This document shows positions 34,922 through 43,544 of a DNA stretch of 64,000 nucleotides, piece by piece. The stretch is taken from assembly GCA_964498255.1 (NCBI GenBank), contig CAZCGW010000005.1:62001-126000 (forward strand), read 5' to 3'. The stretch's first letter is position 1. Each line of letters starts with the position of its first letter. The notes beneath the pieces were generated by a model. It saw only the letters and a program-made list of their open reading frames with translations. It was not told where the DNA came from and searched no databases. The translations under genes and the position numbers were made by a program. This stretch comes from Fluviibacter sp964498255 (lineage in GTDB: Bacteria; Pseudomonadota; Gammaproteobacteria; Burkholderiales; Rhodocyclaceae).

Positions 34922-36559
34922 ATGAGCCAACTGATTGATATCAAGGTCCCGGACATCGGCGACTTTGCTGATGTCCCCGTGATTGAAGTGTTTGTTAAAC
35001 CTGGCGACGTCATCAAAATTGATGACGCACTCGTGACACTGGAATCTGACAAAGCCACTATGGACGTACCAGCCTCTGCCGCTGGTGTTGTCAAAGAAGT
35101 ACTCGTGAAGCTGGGCGATCGCATCGGCGAAGGCGCTGTTGTTGTGCGTGTTGAAGCCGCGAACGCAGCAACAGCCGCGCCCGATTCTGCACCAGCTGCG
35201 ACACCTGCCCCGACGGCTGCGCCGCAAGCAGCTGCTCCTGCCGCAGGTGGTGGCATTGTGGACGTAAAAGTACCTGATATCGGCGACTTCGCAGAAGTGC
35301 CGGTGATCGAGGTTTTCGTGAAGCCGGGTGATGTCGTCAAAGTCGATGATGCTCTGGTAACGCTGGAGTCAGACAAAGCCACCATGGATGTGCCGTCCTC
35401 TGCCGCAGGTACCGTCAAAGAGGTATTGGTCAAACTCGGCGACAAGGTAGGTGAAGGCAGTGTGATCGTTCGCCTTGAAAGCAGCACAGCCCCATCTGCT
35501 AGCGTAGCCGCGCCTGCACCAACCGCTACTACGCCAGTACCGCCTACGCCAGCTGCGGTACCCGTTGCCGCACCGGCCGTCGCTGTCGCAGCAATTGCAT
35601 CGGCATCCAGTTTGCCCAGCCTGCCCATCGGCAGTGCCGTTCACGCCAGCCCGGGCATCCGCGCTTATGCACGTGAGCTCGGTGTCGATCTGACACAAGT
35701 TAAAGCCAGCGGCCCAAAACACCGCATTGTGCGCGAAGATATTACTGGTTTTGTTAAGGGTGCCATGAGCACCGGTATCGTTCCGGGCAAAACCCCTGCT
35801 GCTACCGGTGGCAATGGTGGCGGCCTGGATCTGCTACCGTGGCCTAAGGTCGACTTTGCTAAATTCGGTCCGATCGAAGTACAGCCGCTGTCACGCATCA
35901 AGAAGATTTCCGGCCAGAACCTCTCTCGTAACTGGGCGATGATTCCCGCCGTGACTTATCACGAAGATGCCGACATCACTGACCTGGAAGCTTTCCGCGT
36001 TCAACTGAACAAGGAAAATGAAAAGGGTGGCGGCGCCAAACTTACCATGCTTGCCTTCCTGGTAAAGGCTTGCGTCAAAGCCATGCAGCGGCACCCCGAG
36101 TTCAACGCCTCACTGGATGGTGACAACCTGATTCTCAAGCAATACTTCAACATCGGCTTTGCGGCAGATACCCCGAATGGACTGGTCGTCCCGGTGATCA
36201 AAAATGCCGACAAGAAATCGGTCTTTGAAATTGCCCAGGAGTCTGGAGATCTGGCCAAGCAAGCTCGCGATGGCAAACTCAAGCCTGCCGATATGCAAGG
36301 GTCCTGCTTTACGATTTCTTCTCTCGGCGGCATTGGCGGCACCTACTTTGCCCCTATCGTTAACGCGCCGGAAGTCGCCATTCTCGGCGTCAACAAGAGT
36401 GCAATGAAGCCAGTATGGGACGGCAAGCAATTCGTACCACGCCTGACGCTACCGCTCTCGTTAACCGCCGATCACCGTGTGATTGATGGTGCTCTGGCAA
36501 CGCGATTCAATGTCTATCTGGCTCAAATGCTGGCGGATTTCCGCCGCGTTGCGCTCTAA
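34922..36559 (+). CDS. aceF: Dihydrolipoamide acetyltransferase E2, two lipoyl domains
   Basis: Core of the pyruvate dehydrogenase complex, transferring acetyl from lipoyl to CoA. The 545-aa protein has lipoyl domain 1 (about 2-77) and domain 2 (about 117-192), each with the lipoylated lysine in ESDKATMDVP, joined by Ala/Pro linkers. A peripheral-subunit-binding domain follows (about 240-280, SPGIRAYARELGVDL), then the catalytic domain with the DHRVIDGA active-site motif near the end. The lipoyl domains closely resemble each other and the one on the downstream lpd product. Confidence 0.97.
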   Translation: MSQLIDIKVPDIGDFADVPVIEVFVKPGDVIKIDDALVTLESDKATMDVPASAAGVVKEVLVKLGDRIGEGAVVVRVEAANAATAAPDSAPAATPAPTAAPQAAAPAAGGGIVDVKVPDIGDFAEVPVIEVFVKPGDVVKVDDALVTLESDKATMDVPSSAAGTVKEVLVKLGDKVGEGSVIVRLESSTAPSASVAAPAPTATTPVPPTPAAVPVAAPAVAVAAIASASSLPSLPIGSAVHASPGIRAYARELGVDLTQVKASGPKHRIVREDITGFVKGAMSTGIVPGKTPAATGGNGGGLDLLPWPKVDFAKFGPIEVQPLSRIKKISGQNLSRNWAMIPAVTYHEDADITDLEAFRVQLNKENEKGGGAKLTMLAFLVKACVKAMQRHPEFNASLDGDNLILKQYFNIGFAADTPNGLVVPVIKNADKKSVFEIAQESGDLAKQARDGKLKPADMQGSCFTISSLGGIGGTYFAPIVNAPEVAILGVNKSAMKPVWDGKQFVPRLTLPLSLTADHRVIDGALATRFNVYLAQMLADFRRVAL

Positions 36560-36570
36560 GGAGAAGTCTC

Positions 36571-38388
36571 ATGAGCCAACTGATTGAACTGAAAGTACCC
36601 GACATCGGCGACTTTCCCGAAGTGCCTGTCATTGAGGTCTTCATCAAGCCGGGGGATGTCATCAAGGTTGATGATGCCTTGGTGACTCTTGAGTCCGACA
36701 AAGCCACGATGGATGTCCCCGCTTCTGCAGCCGGTACGGTCAAAGAAGTGCTGGTAAAACTTGGCGATAAGATCGGCGAAGGTACCGTAGTCGCTCGTAT
36801 CGAGGCGACTGAAACTGCCAGTGCATCAGCAGCCAGTGCACCAGCTTCAGCGTCCACGCTGGCCACTCCTACCCCTCCTGCAGCAGCCGCAACGTCACCT
36901 GCTCCCGCTGCGCCAACGCCAGCTACAAGCTACACAGGCACTGTTGATGTCGATTGCGATGTGCTGGTGCTTGGCGGTGGTCCCGGCGGCTATTCCGCTG
37001 CATTCCGCGCCGCTGATCTGGGTCTGAATACAGTTATCGTTGAACGCTATGGCACCCTCGGTGGTGTTTGCCTCAATGTCGGCTGCATTCCCTCCAAAGC
37101 GCTGCTACATATCGCCGGCGTGATGGAAGAAGTCACACACCTGCACGAACTCGGCATTGTAGAAATGACATCGGCCAAGGTTTCCGTAGAGAAGCTACGT
37201 GAACATAAGACCAAGGTTGTCACCAAACTCACCGGCGGACTTGCCGGCATGGCCAAGGGGCGCAAAGTAGCGCAGGTCCGAGGCCTCGGCACATTCATTG
37301 ATGCACATCATATGAGTGTAGAAACCACGAGCGGTGATGGCCAAAAAACAACGGGCGATAAAAAAGTCGTTCGCTTCAAACAGGCCATTATTGCTGCGGG
37401 CTCGCAATCTATCAAACTCCCCTTCATGCCAGTCGACCCACGCATCGTGGACTCAACTGGCGCGCTAGAACTGAAAGATGTCCCCAAACGTATGCTGGTC
37501 GTCGGTGGCGGCATCATCGGCCTGGAAATGGCAACGGTTTACGCAACTCTAGGCACGCAAATCGACGTGGTAGAACTCGGACCGGGTCTGATGCCCGGTG
37601 CTGATCGCGACCTGGTTAAAGTCTGGGAGAAGATGAATCTCTCTCGATTTAACCGTGTCATGCTCAACACCAAATGTATTGCAGCCAAAGCAGAGCCTGC
37701 CGGAATTACCGTTCAGTTTGAAGGGGCCAACGGCACCGAAACGCCCGTGGCCGGTATCTATGACCGCGTGCTAGTTGCGGTCGGACGCTCACCCAATGGC
37801 AACAAAGTGGGCGCAGACAAAGCTGGTGTGTTCGTCGATGAACGCGGTTTCATCAAAGTCGATAACCAGATGCGCACTAACATACCTAATATCTTTGCGA
37901 TTGGTGATCTTGTGGGTCAGCCTATGCTGGCACACAAAGCGGTGCATGAAGGCCATGTTGCCGCTGAAGTTGCCGCCGGTCATAAACGAGTCTTTGACCC
38001 GTTACAAATTCCATCCGTTGCCTATACAGACCCTGAAGTTGCCTGGGCCGGTATGACTGAAGAGCAATGCAAAGCCAGTGGCCGCAAATTTACCAAGGCC
38101 ATGTTCCCCTGGGCAGCATCAGGCCGCGCTATTGCTAATGGACGAGATGAAGGTTTTACCAAGCTGCTGTTTGATGCGGAATCACATCGCATTATTGGTG
38201 GTGGCATTGTTGGCACCAATGCCGGTGACCTCATCGGTGAGGTCTGCCTTGCAATTGAAATGGGTTGTGATGCTGCGGACATGGGGCACACTATTCACCC
38301 GCACCCAACACTCTGCGAATCAGTCGGTCTGGCAGCAGAAGTTGCTGAAGGTGCCTGTACCGATCTACCGCCACAAAAGAAGAAGTAA
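36571..38388 (+). CDS. lpd: Dihydrolipoamide dehydrogenase E3 with N-terminal lipoyl domain
   Basis: FAD disulfide reductase that reoxidises E2 lipoyl groups with NAD+. The 605-aa protein carries an N-terminal lipoyl domain (about 2-77, ESDKATMDVP), an Ala/Pro linker, then the E3 core with FAD site LGGGPGGYSAAFRA, redox disulfide GGVCLNVGCIPSK, NAD site VVGGGIIGLEMATVY, and the C-terminal catalytic HPHPTLCES. The extra lipoyl domain is known in some betaproteobacterial and Neisseria E3 proteins. AAGGAGAAG precedes the ATG. A terminator follows 30 bp after the stop. Confidence 0.97.
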   Translation: MSQLIELKVPDIGDFPEVPVIEVFIKPGDVIKVDDALVTLESDKATMDVPASAAGTVKEVLVKLGDKIGEGTVVARIEATETASASAASAPASASTLATPTPPAAAATSPAPAAPTPATSYTGTVDVDCDVLVLGGGPGGYSAAFRAADLGLNTVIVERYGTLGGVCLNVGCIPSKALLHIAGVMEEVTHLHELGIVEMTSAKVSVEKLREHKTKVVTKLTGGLAGMAKGRKVAQVRGLGTFIDAHHMSVETTSGDGQKTTGDKKVVRFKQAIIAAGSQSIKLPFMPVDPRIVDSTGALELKDVPKRMLVVGGGIIGLEMATVYATLGTQIDVVELGPGLMPGADRDLVKVWEKMNLSRFNRVMLNTKCIAAKAEPAGITVQFEGANGTETPVAGIYDRVLVAVGRSPNGNKVGADKAGVFVDERGFIKVDNQMRTNIPNIFAIGDLVGQPMLAHKAVHEGHVAAEVAAGHKRVFDPLQIPSVAYTDPEVAWAGMTEEQCKASGRKFTKAMFPWAASGRAIANGRDEGFTKLLFDAESHRIIGGGIVGTNAGDLIGEVCLAIEMGCDAADMGHTIHPHPTLCESVGLAAEVAEGACTDLPPQKKK

Positions 38389-38417
38389 GCAGCGCACCGC
38401 TAACCGAAGACCCAAAG

Positions 38418-38448
38418 AAAAACCCCACGTTTTCACGTGGGGTTTTTT
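38418..38448. terminator. Intrinsic terminator after lpd, possibly bidirectional
   Basis: AAAAACCCCACGT and ACGTGGGGTTTTT form a 13-bp stem with a TTTC loop, followed by T residues on the plus side. The A run on the left gives a T run on the minus strand, so it can also end the convergent H1-like gene. Confidence 0.88.
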
Positions 38449-38474
38449 ACTGCGTGTTGCCTAGAAAAAGAAAC

Positions 38475-39177
38475 TTACTTCTTCTTAGCAACAGCCTTCT
38501 TGGCTACTGGCTTCTTAGCAACAGCTTTCTTAGCTGCTGGCTTTTTAGCAACGGCCTTCTTGGCTACTGGCTTCTTGGCTACTGGCTTCTTAGCAACAGC
38601 TTTCTTAGCTACTGGCTTCTTAGCAACAGCTTTCTTAGCTACTGGCTTCTTAGCAACGGCCTNNNNNNNNNNNNNNNNNNNNNNNNNNNNNNNNNNNNNN
38701 NNNNNNNNNNNNNNNNNNNNNNNNNNNNNNNNNNNNNNNNNNNNNNNNNNNNNNNNNNNNNNCAACAGCTTTCTTAGCTACTGGCTTCTTAGCAACGGCC
38801 TTCTTGGCTGCTGGCTTTTTAGCAACGGCCTTCTTGGCTGCTGGCTTCTTAGCAACAGCTTTCTTAGCTACTGGCTTTTTAGCAACGGCCTTCTTGGCTG
38901 CTGGCTTTTTAGCGACGGCCTTCTTGGCTGCTGGCTTCTTAGCGACAGCTTTCTTAGCTACTGGCTTTTTAGCGACGGCCTTCTTGGCAACTGGCTTCTT
39001 GGCGACAGCCTTTTTAGCGGCTGGTTTCTTGGCCGCTGGCTTTTTAGCAGCAGGCTTCTTCGCAGCTGCTTTTTTAGCGGCTGGTTTTTTGGCAGCTGGT
39101 TTTGCAGCAGCGGCCGGTTTCTTAGCGGCCAGTGTTGCAGCCAGGGTCATGAACGACGAGGTTGTTTCAGTTGACAT
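38475..39177 (-). CDS. Histone H1-like Lys/Ala/Pro repeat protein (interrupted by assembly gap)
   Basis: Small very basic nucleoid protein, similar in character to the H1-like proteins of Bordetella (BpH1) and relatives. It starts MSTETTSSFMTLAATLAAKK after a GGAG site 9 bp upstream; the ATG at 39213 is further upstream without such a site. The rest is a tandem array of five-residue units of the type xVAKK/xAAKK, ending AVAKKK. 100 Ns (38663-38762) break it. The two parts are in different frames only because 100 is a placeholder: an intact gene needs a true gap divisible by 3. At least about 200 residues are present. Gene end is convergent with lpd. Confidence 0.82.
38478..39110. repeat. 15-bp tandem repeat array encoding xVAKK/xAAKK units, with 100-N gap
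   Basis: Degenerate 15-bp units, mostly in 30-bp pairs (AVAKK-PVAKK or AVAKK-PAAKK), fill the H1-like gene. The units nearest the gap are most alike and those nearest the start codon most diverged. The array is presumably why assembly failed at 38663-38762. Confidence 0.9.
38663..38762. other. Assembly gap (exactly 100 N)
   Basis: A run of exactly 100 N, the usual scaffold placeholder, inside the tandem repeat. From the repeat register on both sides the real gap should be 6 + 15k bp (21 + 30k if the paired unit is kept). Confidence 0.97.
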
Positions 39178-39401
39178 CTTGGCGTCTCCTTCCAGAATGG
39201 ATTTGGTAAGCACAGTTTATACACTTCATGTGGTGTGTAAAGATTTTTTTATGCTTTTTTTCAATTAATTGAAAGAGGTGTGACAATTTTTTCATGCACT
39301 GCTTTGAAACATTTTCCTTCATTGGTCGCAACAAAAATTTATAGCGACGATTAAAGCGGATAATGTGCGGACGTTTTTTAACGTGGCTCACAGGAAATAC
39401 G

Positions 39402-40082
39402 ATGACACCAGAACAACAAAATCAACTCAAAAAATCTGTCGCACAAGCCGCTGCAGATTACGTTGCTCAAAACCTGCAAACCGGCGCCATACTTGGCGTT
39501 GGGACGGGTTCAACCGCCAACCTTTTCATCGATGCGCTTGTGCCGATTAAAGAAAAAATTCGTGGGGCGGTAGCCAGTTCCGAAACCACCGCACGCAAAC
39601 TCATCGAGATTGGCATTCCATTAGTCGACCTCAATGACATCGACTCACTGCCCATTTACGTTGATGGCGCCGACGAAATTGATCACGCCTTCGCCATGAT
39701 CAAAGGCGGGGGTGGCGCGCTTACCCGTGAAAAAATCATTGCTGATGTTGCTGACGTCTTCGTTTGCATCGCCGACGCATCTAAATGCGTGCCTATTCTT
39801 GGTCACTTTCCGCTTCCGGTTGAAGTGATTCCCATGGCCTCCGCTCAAGTAGCGCGTGCACTTCGCAAACTAGGTGGCTCACCGGTTCTACGCCCGGGCT
39901 TCGTTACCGATAACGGAAACCATATTCTTGATGTATCCGGCTTAACGATTAACGATCCGATCAGTTTCGAATCTAATCTCAATCAGATCGTAGGCACGGT
40001 CACCAATGGCTTGTTTGCGCGCCGTGGTGCTGATGTCCTTCTACTGGGTACGCTTGAAGGCGTTGAAAAGCGCACACGGTAA
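39402..40082 (+). CDS. rpiA: Ribose-5-phosphate isomerase A
   Basis: Interconverts ribose-5-phosphate and ribulose-5-phosphate in the pentose phosphate pathway. The 226-aa protein (from MTPEQQNQL, AGGAAA 5 bp upstream) has the family motifs GVGTGSTANLFIDAL, DGADEID, KGGGGALTREKI and the catalytic region. The frame is open from 39363, but a GATAAT box at 39359-39364 makes the later start more likely. The 224 bp before it, shared with the divergent H1-like gene, are AT-rich and hold promoters for both. A clear terminator follows. Confidence 0.96.
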   Translation: MTPEQQNQLKKSVAQAAADYVAQNLQTGAILGVGTGSTANLFIDALVPIKEKIRGAVASSETTARKLIEIGIPLVDLNDIDSLPIYVDGADEIDHAFAMIKGGGGALTREKIIADVADVFVCIADASKCVPILGHFPLPVEVIPMASAQVARALRKLGGSPVLRPGFVTDNGNHILDVSGLTINDPISFESNLNQIVGTVTNGLFARRGADVLLLGTLEGVEKRTR

Positions 40083-40101
40083 ATCCACACCGTTCAAAGC
40101 A

Positions 40102-40132
40102 AAAAGGGACTCAAACTGAGTCCCTTTTTTTC
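40102..40132. terminator. Intrinsic terminator between rpiA and yggX
   Basis: AAAAAGGGACTCA and TGAGTCCCTTTTT form a 13-bp stem with a 3-nt loop, followed by more T. The A run on the left makes it bidirectional for the convergent rpiA and yggX. Confidence 0.9.
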
Positions 40133-40150
40133 ACCTGAGCTATTCAGCCA

Positions 40151-40423
40151 TTAGGCTTTGGGTGGCGAAAACCCTTCTACCTGATCAGCACCTTCTCCGA
40201 AGAAATGCTTCTCACACTGCTCACGCAAATATTCACGATGGCGCACGTCTGAAAGATTCAGACGATTCTCATTAATAATCATTGTTTGCAACTTAACCCA
40301 CTGCTGCCAGGCTTCCTTGGAAACCGAGGCCATCAACTTCTGACCAAAAGCTCCCGGTACCGGAGGAAAATCCAGACCTTCGGCCTCTTTGCCCAGTTTG
40401 ATGCATTGAACTGTACGCGCCAT
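40151..40423 (-). CDS. yggX: Fe(2+)-trafficking protein YggX
   Basis: Small cytosolic protein linked to iron-sulfur cluster protection under oxidative stress. The 90-aa protein begins MARTVQCIKLGKEAEGLDF with the single conserved cysteine C7, and has PGAFGQKLMASVSKEAWQQW and the ENRLNLSDVRHREYLREQ helix. It follows argA by 25 bp on the same strand; that order is common in proteobacteria. Confidence 0.96.
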   Translation of the reverse strand: MARTVQCIKLGKEAEGLDFPPVPGAFGQKLMASVSKEAWQQWVKLQTMIINENRLNLSDVRHREYLREQCEKHFFGEGADQVEGFSPPKA

Positions 40424-40448
40424 TTTTATATTCCCTGTGGTGACGTTA

Positions 40449-41756
40449 TTAGAGGTTCTTCACAAATACTTTGGAGTTGCGCTGATAGTTGTACATCTCG
40501 CGCTTCCGATCCGGCAAATCTTCAACCTTCGCAGGTTTGTAACCGCGCTCGATAAACCAGTGTGCAGTCCGGGTTGTCAGCACATACAAGCGACGGATAC
40601 TCTGCGCACGCGCCCGTGCTTCAATCGCCTGCATAAGACGTTCGCCATAGCCCCACTCACGATGCTCATTGTCCACGGCCAAACAGGCTAATTCAGCGTT
40701 CTCCGTATCCAGCAAATAGAGCGCCGCACAACCCACAATCACATTATCGTGCTCAAGCACAGTGAACTGACTGACTTCCTGTTCGATACGCTCACGTGGC
40801 CGAGGCACCAGCGTGCCATCCTGTTCCAGCGGTTCAATGATGCCCAACAACCCGGCAATATCATCCGGCCGCGCATCGCGCAGACGATCCAGAGAGTCGC
40901 GCGTAATGATGGTGCCCACACCATCGTGGGTAAACAACTCGAGAATCATCGAGCCGTCATCGTTATAACCCACCAGATGTACGCGCCCCACACCCGCACG
41001 ACACGCACGAATAGAGCACGGCAGGAATCGGCGCATATCAGGCGACAACCAATCAGCACGCTTAAGCAACTTATCGGCGCCTTCGGTTGTCAACTCTTCA
41101 ATCAGCGACCCGTCTGCTTCCAGCGCGCCGGCTGTATCACCTATATAAATAAGCTTATCGGCACGCAACGCTACAGCAACGGCTTCAGCGACTTCTTCCA
41201 TAGCCAGATTAAAAATCTCGCCGGACGGGCTGGCACCCTCGCATGATTGCAAAACAATGTTGCCCAATGAGTGCTGCGCACGCATACCGTCTGCATCCAC
41301 TTTGCGAACGATGCCGGCGTATTGCATATCAACCCCATCGATCACACCCATCGGTCGGGCAGTCAGGAAGTTGCCTGCCACCACACGAATCGTGCTGCCC
41401 GCCATGGGGGTATTCGGCAAACCTTGAGAAAGCAACGCTTCGATTTCCAGATACACGCTGCCCACGGCATGCAATACACAATCGAGTGTGTCTGCATCCG
41501 TCACCCGATAGTTGCCATGAAAGACGGAAGGCAACCCTCGATCTCGTAACTCTTCTTCAATCTGCGGGCGCGCACCATGCACAACCACCAATCGGATACC
41601 CAGACTGGCTAACAGATTAATGTCGTAAGCAAAAGTTTTGGCCAATGGGCCACTAATCGCCTTGCCACCCACTGCGATGACAAAGGTCTTCCCTCGGAAG
41701 CTATTAATATAGGGCGCAACCGAACGGAACCAGGCAACGAAATTTGGATCAGGCAC
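40449..41756 (-). CDS. argA: Amino-acid N-acetyltransferase (N-acetylglutamate synthase) ArgA
   Basis: First enzyme of arginine synthesis, acetylating glutamate, normally feedback-inhibited by arginine. The 435-aa protein has an N-terminal amino-acid-kinase-like domain (about 20-290, FVIAVGGKAISG and VVVHGARPQIEEEL), which binds arginine and has no kinase activity, and a C-terminal GNAT domain (about 295-430) with LACLAVDNEHREWGYGERLM for acetyl-CoA. Full length. Probably transcribed with yggX. Confidence 0.95.
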   Translation of the reverse strand: MPDPNFVAWFRSVAPYINSFRGKTFVIAVGGKAISGPLAKTFAYDINLLASLGIRLVVVHGARPQIEEELRDRGLPSVFHGNYRVTDADTLDCVLHAVGSVYLEIEALLSQGLPNTPMAGSTIRVVAGNFLTARPMGVIDGVDMQYAGIVRKVDADGMRAQHSLGNIVLQSCEGASPSGEIFNLAMEEVAEAVAVALRADKLIYIGDTAGALEADGSLIEELTTEGADKLLKRADWLSPDMRRFLPCSIRACRAGVGRVHLVGYNDDGSMILELFTHDGVGTIITRDSLDRLRDARPDDIAGLLGIIEPLEQDGTLVPRPRERIEQEVSQFTVLEHDNVIVGCAALYLLDTENAELACLAVDNEHREWGYGERLMQAIEARARAQSIRRLYVLTTRTAHWFIERGYKPAKVEDLPDRKREMYNYQRNSKVFVKNL

Positions 41757-41801
41757 GGCACTCTCCGCCAGCAGAATTCAAGCGTGGAATATTACCGCAC
41801 A

Positions 41802-42599
41802 TTAGCGCAGATCACCGGCTATTGCCTGAGTTACCGCCAACGCCACCGGACCGGCCGTCTCCGTTCTGAACACACGCGGCCCCAAACGGAAGCACAAAAA
41901 CCCCGCCTCTTTCGCAGCAACAATTTCTTCCGAAGCAAATCCACCTTCCGGACCAATCAGTATCGTGAGATCCGTCAGCGCTTGCTGTCGTTCCAACCAG
42001 ACCGGAAAACTTTCCGTGGCGTCCGGGTCCAGCATCACGCGAACTCCCGAGCCAGCTGTTTGCGCTAAAGCCTGTGTCAACGTCTGAACCGGCAACAACT
42101 CTGGCAGCCGATTCAAACCACACTGTTCAGCTGCAGAGACGATCACCCCTTGCCAATGCGCATGCCGCTTCTCTGCGCGCGCAGCATCCAACCGGGTGAC
42201 GCAACGACGCGTTTCAATAGGCACGCATCGATGCACACCTAACTCAACCGACTTTTGCCAGGTGTAATCCATGCGTTCCGCTGCCGACACGCCCTGCCAC
42301 AAGCTGATTCGCAGCTGACTCGTACGATCATCCGTTTGAAATTCGTCTAGCAGCACATCCGCTACAGTCTGCCGACTTTGCCGAGATTCCCGCTGTTTTT
42401 TAGACGGTACCTCTTTTGTGTTTTCTTCACGCGCGAGCAGATGCCCGGCATAAGCCCCGCCTTCGCCATTAAAAATCACCAGCGGATCACCCGGCTGCAA
42501 TCGCAGCACACGCACGGCATGGTTCGCCACCGTTTCAGGCAGAGAAATACGCTGACCAACGGCCAGGGGCTGGGGCACATAAAAACGGGGAATCACCAT
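41802..42599 (-). CDS. rsmE: 16S rRNA (uracil-1498-N3)-methyltransferase RsmE
   Basis: SPOUT-class methyltransferase that methylates U1498 of 16S rRNA. The 265-aa protein (from MVIPRFYVPQPL) has an N-terminal PUA-like domain (about 1-70) and the knotted domain with QKSVELGVHRCVPIETRR, SAAEQCGLNRLPEL and the SAM-binding LIGPEGGFASEE. The open frame extends to 42806, but those 69 codons lie antisense to the next gene. The ATG overlaps the upstream ATG of the divergent gene within one CATG. Confidence 0.94.
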   Translation of the reverse strand: MVIPRFYVPQPLAVGQRISLPETVANHAVRVLRLQPGDPLVIFNGEGGAYAGHLLAREENTKEVPSKKQRESRQSRQTVADVLLDEFQTDDRTSQLRISLWQGVSAAERMDYTWQKSVELGVHRCVPIETRRCVTRLDAARAEKRHAHWQGVIVSAAEQCGLNRLPELLPVQTLTQALAQTAGSGVRVMLDPDATESFPVWLERQQALTDLTILIGPEGGFASEEIVAAKEAGFLCFRLGPRVFRTETAGPVALAVTQAIAGDLR

Positions 42600-42618
42600 G
42601 GTTGCTATTATAGAGCGC

Positions 42619-43497
42619 ATGTCTGCTCCCCTGATCTCTGAAACTGCCTTCTGGGCAACCTGCGCCATTGAATTAAGCCAATCGCTACAAGCACTGGCCA
42701 GCCAAGAAGTCATGCCGCGCTTCGCACATGCACAGGTCAGTACCAAAACAGATGGATCCTTACTCAGTGACGCCGATCTGGCGGTACAGGACGCCTTACC
42801 CGCCATGCTGTCTACGCTATACCCTGCGCCCCTGCTTGGCGAAGAAATGCCCGTCGAGATTCAACGACAGCTCTGGCAAGATTGTCAGCTTGGCAAAACC
42901 AGCCTATGGATTGCCGATCCGATTGATGGCACCACCAATTTTGCCAACGGACTCCCCTGGTTCGCTATTTCTGTAGCACTGGTCCACAAAGGCAATACCG
43001 TATTGGGTGCCACCATTGCGCCCGCCTTACAACAAAGCTGGTATGCCTCTCTAGGGGGTGGCAGCTTCTGTAATGGCACACGCCTTACGCTCGGCCAGGA
43101 GCCACGGCGTCTCAAAGACTGTGTGATGGGTGTCGACATGACCTATCTTCCTGCCCACTTGCGCCAGCAGATCGCAAACATTTCGCCGGCCGGAATTACG
43201 CGCGACGATGCACAAACAGCACCATGGCGAGGCTGGCGCAGCCTAGGGGCCAGCACCCTGGAGTGGTGTGCGCTCGCCTCCGGTCAATTCAACGCATACG
43301 TTCACGGCGGTCAAATGCCCTGGGACGCTGCCGCTGGCCGCCTCATTCTTGCTGAAGCCGGTGGCCACAGCGACCAACTCTCTCGTGCACTCGGACTTGC
43401 GCAACATGGCACATCCCTAAGCCCCACAGGCTATGCCGCCGCTGCTCCCGGCGTGTGGAACGTCTGGCAGCAATGGTTACGTGATCAAGCGGGTTGA
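42619..43497 (+). CDS. Inositol-monophosphatase family phosphatase
   Basis: Mg2+-dependent phosphatase of the IMPase fold, 292 aa from the chosen start. Motif 1 is WIADPIDGTTNFANGLPWF and motif 2 is MPWDAAAGRLILAEAGG; the upstream glutamate of GEEMP completes the metal site. Members dephosphorylate inositol phosphate, histidinol phosphate or PAP, and the substrate cannot be decided here. An ATG at 42598 in frame would add seven residues but coincides with the rsmE start codon. A TATTAT element lies at 42606-42611, so transcription may start almost at the later ATG. Confidence 0.87.
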   Translation: MSAPLISETAFWATCAIELSQSLQALASQEVMPRFAHAQVSTKTDGSLLSDADLAVQDALPAMLSTLYPAPLLGEEMPVEIQRQLWQDCQLGKTSLWIADPIDGTTNFANGLPWFAISVALVHKGNTVLGATIAPALQQSWYASLGGGSFCNGTRLTLGQEPRRLKDCVMGVDMTYLPAHLRQQIANISPAGITRDDAQTAPWRGWRSLGASTLEWCALASGQFNAYVHGGQMPWDAAAGRLILAEAGGHSDQLSRALGLAQHGTSLSPTGYAAAAPGVWNVWQQWLRDQAG

Positions 43498-43544
43498 ACC
43501 CAGTACAATCTCACCTAATCCTATTTAATTAGCGAAATCCCATT

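Noticed and set aside
34873..35628. 251-codon minus-strand open frame inside aceF
   Set aside because: It is antisense to the lipoyl domains and Ala/Pro linkers; its Thr/Ser/Ala-rich repeats mirror the codons of those domains, and aceF is certain.
38478..39110. Possible CRISPR array
   Set aside because: The 15- and 30-bp units are contiguous with no unique spacers and keep an open reading frame; this is a coding tandem repeat.
38437..39174. Plus-strand frames of FLATGFLATAF repeats across the gap
   Set aside because: Antisense reading of the Lys/Ala repeat; the N block is translated as X. The minus-strand H1-like gene has the start, ribosome site and composition of a real protein.
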